A stretch of DNA of 64,000 nucleotides from UBA4416 sp048498515 (lineage in GTDB: Bacteria > Bacteroidota > Bacteroidia > B-17B0 > Aurantibacillaceae): the NCBI GenBank assembly GCA_048498515.1, contig JBEHXV010000005.1, positions 1 to 64,000 on the forward strand. Reading direction: 5' to 3'. A model generated the notes under the pieces. The model was not told where the DNA came from. It searched no databases and saw nothing but the letters and a program-made list of their open reading frames with translations. Shown here piece by piece: positions 60,719 to 64,000 of the stretch. Every line of letters starts with the position of its first letter. The stretch's first letter is position 1. The translations under genes and the position numbers were made by a program.

Positions 60719-61558
60719 ATGAAGAACCTTTTAAACTTTCTATATAAAAACAATTTCTTTTTTGTGTTTTTATGTCTGGAAGTTATTTGCTTTTTCATCA
60801 TTTCCAAGAACAGTGGTTACCAGGGCTCCAGCCTCTTCAACTCGGCAAACGCCGTAAGCGCTAATATTTACAAGGTATCGGCCAACGCCAAGGAGTATTT
60901 ACTACTACAGGAAGAGAATGAACGCCTTGCAGCGGAAAATGTGTATTTGCTCAACCGTTTAAAATTAGGTTATGCTGCACTTCCTTTAAAGGTTTACAAA
61001 AAAAACGACACGCTCTATAAACAGGCTTACGAGTTCATGAGCGGCAAAGCCATTAACAGCAGTGTGAACAAACGCAACAATTACCTGACCCTGAATATTG
61101 GCGCCGAACAGGGTGTAACGCATGACATGGCTGTTATTACCAGCAATGGCATCATAGGCATTGTGAAAGATGTATCTCCTAATTTTTCATCCGTCATGTC
61201 CATCCTGCACAAGGATGTACGTGTGAACTGCCAGTTGAAAAAAGATGGCACCTATGGCCCCCTCATTTGGGATGGCAAGGATTACCGTTTCAGTAACCTG
61301 ACCGAGATACCAACACATGCCAAAATAAAAAAGGGAGATACCGTCATCACCAGTTCCTTATCGGGCATTTTCCCCGAGGGGATTTTAGTAGGCTTTGTGG
61401 ACAGCTACGAGCGCCGTTATAACGAATCGTTTTATACGGTGAAGGTAAGGTTAAGTGCCGATTTTAAAAAAGTAAACCACGTAGCGGTCATCAAATACAA
61501 TTACAAAGCCGAAAGGGATAGTTTAGAACTTAAATCGCAGACACAAAGTGATAAATGA
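60719..61558 (+). CDS. mreC: Rod-shape determining protein MreC
   Basis: A 279-residue bitopic protein: one TM near 11-28 (NNFFFVFLCLEVICFFII), a coiled coil at about 43-82 (LLLQEENERLAAENVYLLNRL), then the periplasmic beta domain (YLTLNIGAEQGVTHDMAVITSNGIIGIV, near 115). MreC links MreB to the PBP2/RodA synthase through its periplasmic part, so its usual partner PBP2 is of interest here. Its stop overlaps the GTG start of mreD by 11 bp. Confidence 0.94.
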   Translation: MKNLLNFLYKNNFFFVFLCLEVICFFIISKNSGYQGSSLFNSANAVSANIYKVSANAKEYLLLQEENERLAAENVYLLNRLKLGYAALPLKVYKKNDTLYKQAYEFMSGKAINSSVNKRNNYLTLNIGAEQGVTHDMAVITSNGIIGIVKDVSPNFSSVMSILHKDVRVNCQLKKDGTYGPLIWDGKDYRFSNLTEIPTHAKIKKGDTVITSSLSGIFPEGILVGFVDSYERRYNESFYTVKVRLSADFKKVNHVAVIKYNYKAERDSLELKSQTQSDK

Positions 61559-62066
61559 GATAATCAGAAATATAGTACGTTTCCTGGCCCTGGCGCTTTT
61601 GCAGATACTGATCGTTCAGAACATTCGCCTTGGTTCGTATGTCATCCTGTTTCCTTATGTTTTATTCATTTTGCTGCTGCCTTTCGAAACGCCCAAGCTG
61701 GCGGTACTTGCCATCGCATTTTTCACAGGGCTGAGCATCGATGTGTTTTATGATACCGCCGGACTTCATGCTGCAACCTGCACCCTTATTGGTTTTTTAA
61801 GGTATTATATCTTAAAGCTACTGGCGCCGCGCGAAGGTTATGATCCAGGCCTTACTCCTACCATCGAATCCATGGGCTCTGTGTGGTTCATCACCTATTC
61901 GGCACTCATCATCTTTATCCATCACCTGTGTTTCTTTTACCTGGAGATCTTCCGTTTAGATGAATTTTTCAGCACCTTGCTCAGGGTAGTGTTAAGCACC
62001 ATTGGTACCTTTGGTTTGGTATACGTTATTCAGTTTTTATTTTATTCACCACGCAAAAATAAATAA
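61548..62066 (+). CDS. mreD: Rod-shape determining protein MreD
   Basis: A 172-residue protein with five TM segments (FLALALLQILIVQNIRLGSYVI, VLFILLLPFETPKLAV, LAIAFFTGLSIDVF, FITYSALIIFIHHLCFF, VVLSTIGTFGLVYVIQFLF). Starts at GTG 61548, inside the end of mreC. GLSIDVFYDTAGLHA is the conserved MreD segment. Its stop TAA overlaps an ATG by one base (TAATG at 62064-62068), which is the first codon of the remnant described next. Confidence 0.9.
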   Translation: MINEIIRNIVRFLALALLQILIVQNIRLGSYVILFPYVLFILLLPFETPKLAVLAIAFFTGLSIDVFYDTAGLHAATCTLIGFLRYYILKLLAPREGYDPGLTPTIESMGSVWFITYSALIIFIHHLCFFYLEIFRLDEFFSTLLRVVLSTIGTFGLVYVIQFLFYSPRKNK

Positions 62067-62132
62067 TGAATAACAACCCGCACCTGGCAGACCGGAAAAT
62101 TATGAGTTAAAAAGCCAAAGAAAAAGAAGTGA
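62066..62132 (+). pseudogene. Apparent deletion scar of mrdA (PBP2)
   Basis: In this gene order PBP2 (mrdA, about 1.9 kb) normally sits between mreD and rodA; here only 62 bp lie between. They are not random: ATG 62066 overlaps the mreD TAA and encodes MNNNPHLADRKI..., like a PBP2 N-terminus; at the other end AAAAAGCCAAAGAAAAAG AAG TGA (62109-62132) in another frame encodes a Lys-rich tail KKPKKKK with a stop that overlaps the rodA GTG by GTGA. This fits removal of the middle of mrdA. Alternatives: a small real peptide or an assembly error. Confidence 0.6.
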
Positions 62133-63433
62133 GAAGCAACGAAAATAAATTATTTTTTGGGGTAGATAAGATCACCGTTCTCACCTATGCTTTACTTGTA
62201 TTTATGGGCTGGCTTAACATTTATGCGGCAGTATATAATGAAGATCATCAGAATATTTTTGACACCACTCAAAAATACGGCAAGCAATTGATATGGATTG
62301 GCAGCGCGGCATTCATAGCTGTGATGATCCTGATTATTGACGCGGGCTTTTTCACCGTCTTTTCTTATGGTTTTTATGGTTTGCTCTTATTAGCCTGTAT
62401 TGCCGTTCCATACCTGGGTCGTGAGGTAAAAGGCAGCCGCTCCTGGTTCAGGTTTGGCGATTTTGGGATACAACCCGCCGAGTTCATGAAATTTGCCACT
62501 AACCTTGCTTTGGCAAAATTTTTAAGTAACGAGAACATTGAGGTAGAAAACTCGCGGCGCAACCGCCTTTCCGATCTTTTGAAACGCTACAAGAACACCA
62601 TTATTGCCGTAGTGATTTTAGGACTGCCACTCATTATTATTAAACTGTTGCAGGATGAAACAGGCCTTGCCATTGTATTCATTGCCTTCATCATTACACT
62701 ATACCGCGAAGGCTTATCCGTTAATTTTTTAATTTTCGGTCTGCTCTCAGCCTTACTCTTTGTCCTTTCATTGGTTATGGAGTCGCAAACACTTATTATT
62801 GTTTTAGGCGTAATCTCTGCCTTATCTGTGTTGTTTGTGAAACGTGACCGAAAGAACATCATTATCATCTCCATTATTTTTGCCGCCGCGTCGGGTGTTG
62901 TGTTGGGAACCAACTATGTCTACAATCACCTCGAAGAACACCAACGTACCCGTATTGACGTATTGCTTGGGAGAGGTACAGTGAACCTGAAAAAGGAAGG
63001 TTACAATGTGAACCAGGCCAAAATTGCCATCGGTTCGGGTGGTTTGTTAGGCAAAGGTTATTTACAGGGTACCCAAACCAAATATGATTTTGTGCCTGAG
63101 CAGGATACTGATTTTATTTTTTGCACCGTTGGCGAAGAGTGGGGCTTTGTTGGTTCTACTGTTGTCATATTGCTGGAACTATTTCTGATTATACGTGTTA
63201 TTTTTATGACGGAAAGGCAGCGCTCGCCGTTTAGCCGCATTTATGGATATGGAGTTGCCAGTGTGTTGTTTTTTCACCTGGCAGTTAATATTGGTATGAC
63301 CATTGGTTTAATGCCGGTAATTGGCATTCCCCTACCCTTTTTTAGTTATGGTGGTTCATCGCTTTGGTCCTTTACAATTTTGCTGTTCATTTTCATTAAA
63401 CTGGACGCAAACAGGCTGGTTATTCTGAGGTGA
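62129..63433 (+). CDS. rodA: Rod-shape SEDS glycosyltransferase
   Basis: RodA polymerises lipid II into glycan strands in the elongation complex, normally paired with PBP2. The 434-residue protein has about ten TM segments; the SEDS motifs include WLNIYAAVYNEDHQN near 22, REVKGSRSWFRFGDFGIQPAEFMK near 95, KLLQDETGLAIVFI near 172, then IGSGGLLGKGYLQGTQTKYDFVPEQDTDFIFCTVGEEWGF (about 290-330, with the catalytic-type Asp in DTDFIF). Start is GTG 62129. The Bacteroidota form is typical. The usual PBP2 partner gene directly upstream seems to be missing. Confidence 0.94.
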   Translation: MRSNENKLFFGVDKITVLTYALLVFMGWLNIYAAVYNEDHQNIFDTTQKYGKQLIWIGSAAFIAVMILIIDAGFFTVFSYGFYGLLLLACIAVPYLGREVKGSRSWFRFGDFGIQPAEFMKFATNLALAKFLSNENIEVENSRRNRLSDLLKRYKNTIIAVVILGLPLIIIKLLQDETGLAIVFIAFIITLYREGLSVNFLIFGLLSALLFVLSLVMESQTLIIVLGVISALSVLFVKRDRKNIIIISIIFAAASGVVLGTNYVYNHLEEHQRTRIDVLLGRGTVNLKKEGYNVNQAKIAIGSGGLLGKGYLQGTQTKYDFVPEQDTDFIFCTVGEEWGFVGSTVVILLELFLIIRVIFMTERQRSPFSRIYGYGVASVLFFHLAVNIGMTIGLMPVIGIPLPFFSYGGSSLWSFTILLFIFIKLDANRLVILR

Positions 63434-63483
63434 TTTTTTATTAAGTTTAATTTTTTATTGGGTTTTAATTTGTAATTTAGAGT

Positions 63484-63834
63484 ATGGATAGTTTGAAGGA
63501 AAAAATAAATGCCATTTTAGAAAAAGAGAATTATACATTCAGGCAGCTGGCTGATTATTTGAACATCAGCGAAGAGCAGCTCGAAAGCGGCCTTTCAAAT
63601 AAAACATTGGAACTTCGTCATCTCGAAGAAATCTCGAAGAACCTTAGGGTACCCTTGTACAGTTTTTTCAGGGAACATGATTTTAAATTAAATTATGCCG
63701 AAAAGCCTGTTTACACCAATAAACTCTGGAGCGATGGCGAAGACCCAAGCCCGCAAAAGCTAATGGAGGAAATTGAGATGTTGAAGCACGCAATTGCTTA
63801 TAAAGAAGCAGAGTTGCTTAAAAAACTTAAATAA
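63484..63834 (+). CDS. HTH (XRE-like) regulatory protein
   Basis: A 116-residue protein. Residues 1-62 fit an XRE-type helix-turn-helix: YTFRQLADYLNISEEQLESGLSNKTLELRHLEEISKNLRVPLYSFF (cited in part). The C-terminal half is a helix (PSPQKLMEEIEMLKHAIAYKEAELLKKLK), likely for dimerisation. The target is unknown. It has a TAATTTAG box 4 bp before the start, so its leader would be very short. Confidence 0.78.
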   Translation: MDSLKEKINAILEKENYTFRQLADYLNISEEQLESGLSNKTLELRHLEEISKNLRVPLYSFFREHDFKLNYAEKPVYTNKLWSDGEDPSPQKLMEEIEMLKHAIAYKEAELLKKLK

Positions 63835-63869
63835 ACCTTTTCCTTTTACCCTGTTCTCGGGTAGATTAG

Positions 63870-63877
63870 TATATTTG
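63870..63877 (+). promoter_or_regulatory. Candidate -7 box for CNNM/HlyC gene
   Basis: TATATTTG is a perfect TAnnTTTG box, 21 bp before the ATG at 63899. Confidence 0.55.
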
Positions 63878-63898
63878 TATAAGGATATTTTCCCGCTT

Positions 63899-64000
63899 AT
63901 GATGACAGACCTGTTTCTGACTTTTTTATTGGTTCTATTAAATGGTTTTTTTGTGGCTGCCGAATTTGCGCTTGTAAAAGTTCGGGCTTCTCAACTGGAT
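63899..64000 (+). CDS. CNNM/HlyC-type membrane protein (5' part only)
   Basis: The last 34 codons of the window encode MMTDLFLTFLLVLLNGFFVAAEFALVKVRASQLD, which matches the start of the DUF21 (CNNM/CorC/HlyC) family: one TM with NGFF(V/S)AAEFALVKVRxSxL. The rest lies outside. Such proteins are thought to export magnesium or cobalt. Confidence 0.82.
   Translation, partial: MMTDLFLTFLLVLLNGFFVAAEFALVKVRASQLD

Overview
The window is a chromosomal segment of a Bacteroidota bacterium (class Bacteroidia in the broad sense; the order cannot be fixed from sequence alone). The signs are: several secreted proteins with type IX secretion (T9SS) C-terminal sorting domains or PKD repeats, a TonB-dependent receptor with a carboxypeptidase-like N-terminal domain, a DUF4249-type lipoprotein, the short (about 490 residue) prolyl-tRNA synthetase, an mreBCD-rodA cluster, few purine-rich ribosome binding sites, and many TAnnTTTG promoter boxes. 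Genes are dense on both strands. I see no rRNA, tRNA, CRISPR, transposase or prophage genes.

Layout. 1-6.9 kb (minus strand): a truncated giant PKD surface protein and a coupled operon of two paralogous polysaccharide-deacetylase-like proteins plus asparagine synthase. 7-12.4 kb: ftcD and two tandem TMTC-like glycosyltransferases, followed by a decayed copy of the 3' end of ftcD. 12.4-19.5 kb: a T9SS protein, a di-haem peroxidase, ffh, folD, a repeat-filled gap, and a Y-family polymerase coupled to a DUF72 protein. 19.5-26.1 kb: an OMPP1/FadL porin with a Tyr/Gly/Asn-rich lipoprotein, then proS, gpmA, a HAD phosphatase and map. 26.2-30.9 kb: three exported unknowns and a TonB receptor behind a TPP riboswitch, so a thiamin uptake receptor. 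31-42.5 kb: a third TMTC-like protein, murI without a standard start codon, a desaturase, panB, a DUF4249 protein, dnaK, a plsC-gatC-GNAT operon, a lone ABC ATPase and a SixA-like phosphatase. 42.5-57.7 kb: accessory secreted, TPR and unknown proteins, hrpB, a pseudouridine synthase, an amino-acid permease, a membrane protein, GNAT, a four-helix-bundle ORF bracketed by inverted repeats, a TolB-like propeller and a PAP2 phosphatase. 57.9-64 kb: purH, the rod-shape operon mreB-mreC-mreD-rodA, an HTH protein and the start of a CNNM/HlyC-type membrane protein.

Most notable observations. (1) The mreD-rodA junction holds what looks like the scar of a deleted mrdA (PBP2) gene: a start codon coupled to the mreD stop, about 12 plausible N-terminal codons, and a Lys-rich tail whose stop overlaps the rodA start. 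(2) The TPP riboswitch has a long insertion in its P3 arm containing a perfect 24-bp palindrome. (3) There are three TMTC-like proteins, and a ghost of ftcD lies after the tandem pair. (4) The conserved N-terminus of murI can only be reached from a non-standard start codon. (5) Many intergenic gaps carry long inverted repeats, each built from a different short phrase; one such pair brackets the four-helix-bundle ORF like the ends of a small element.
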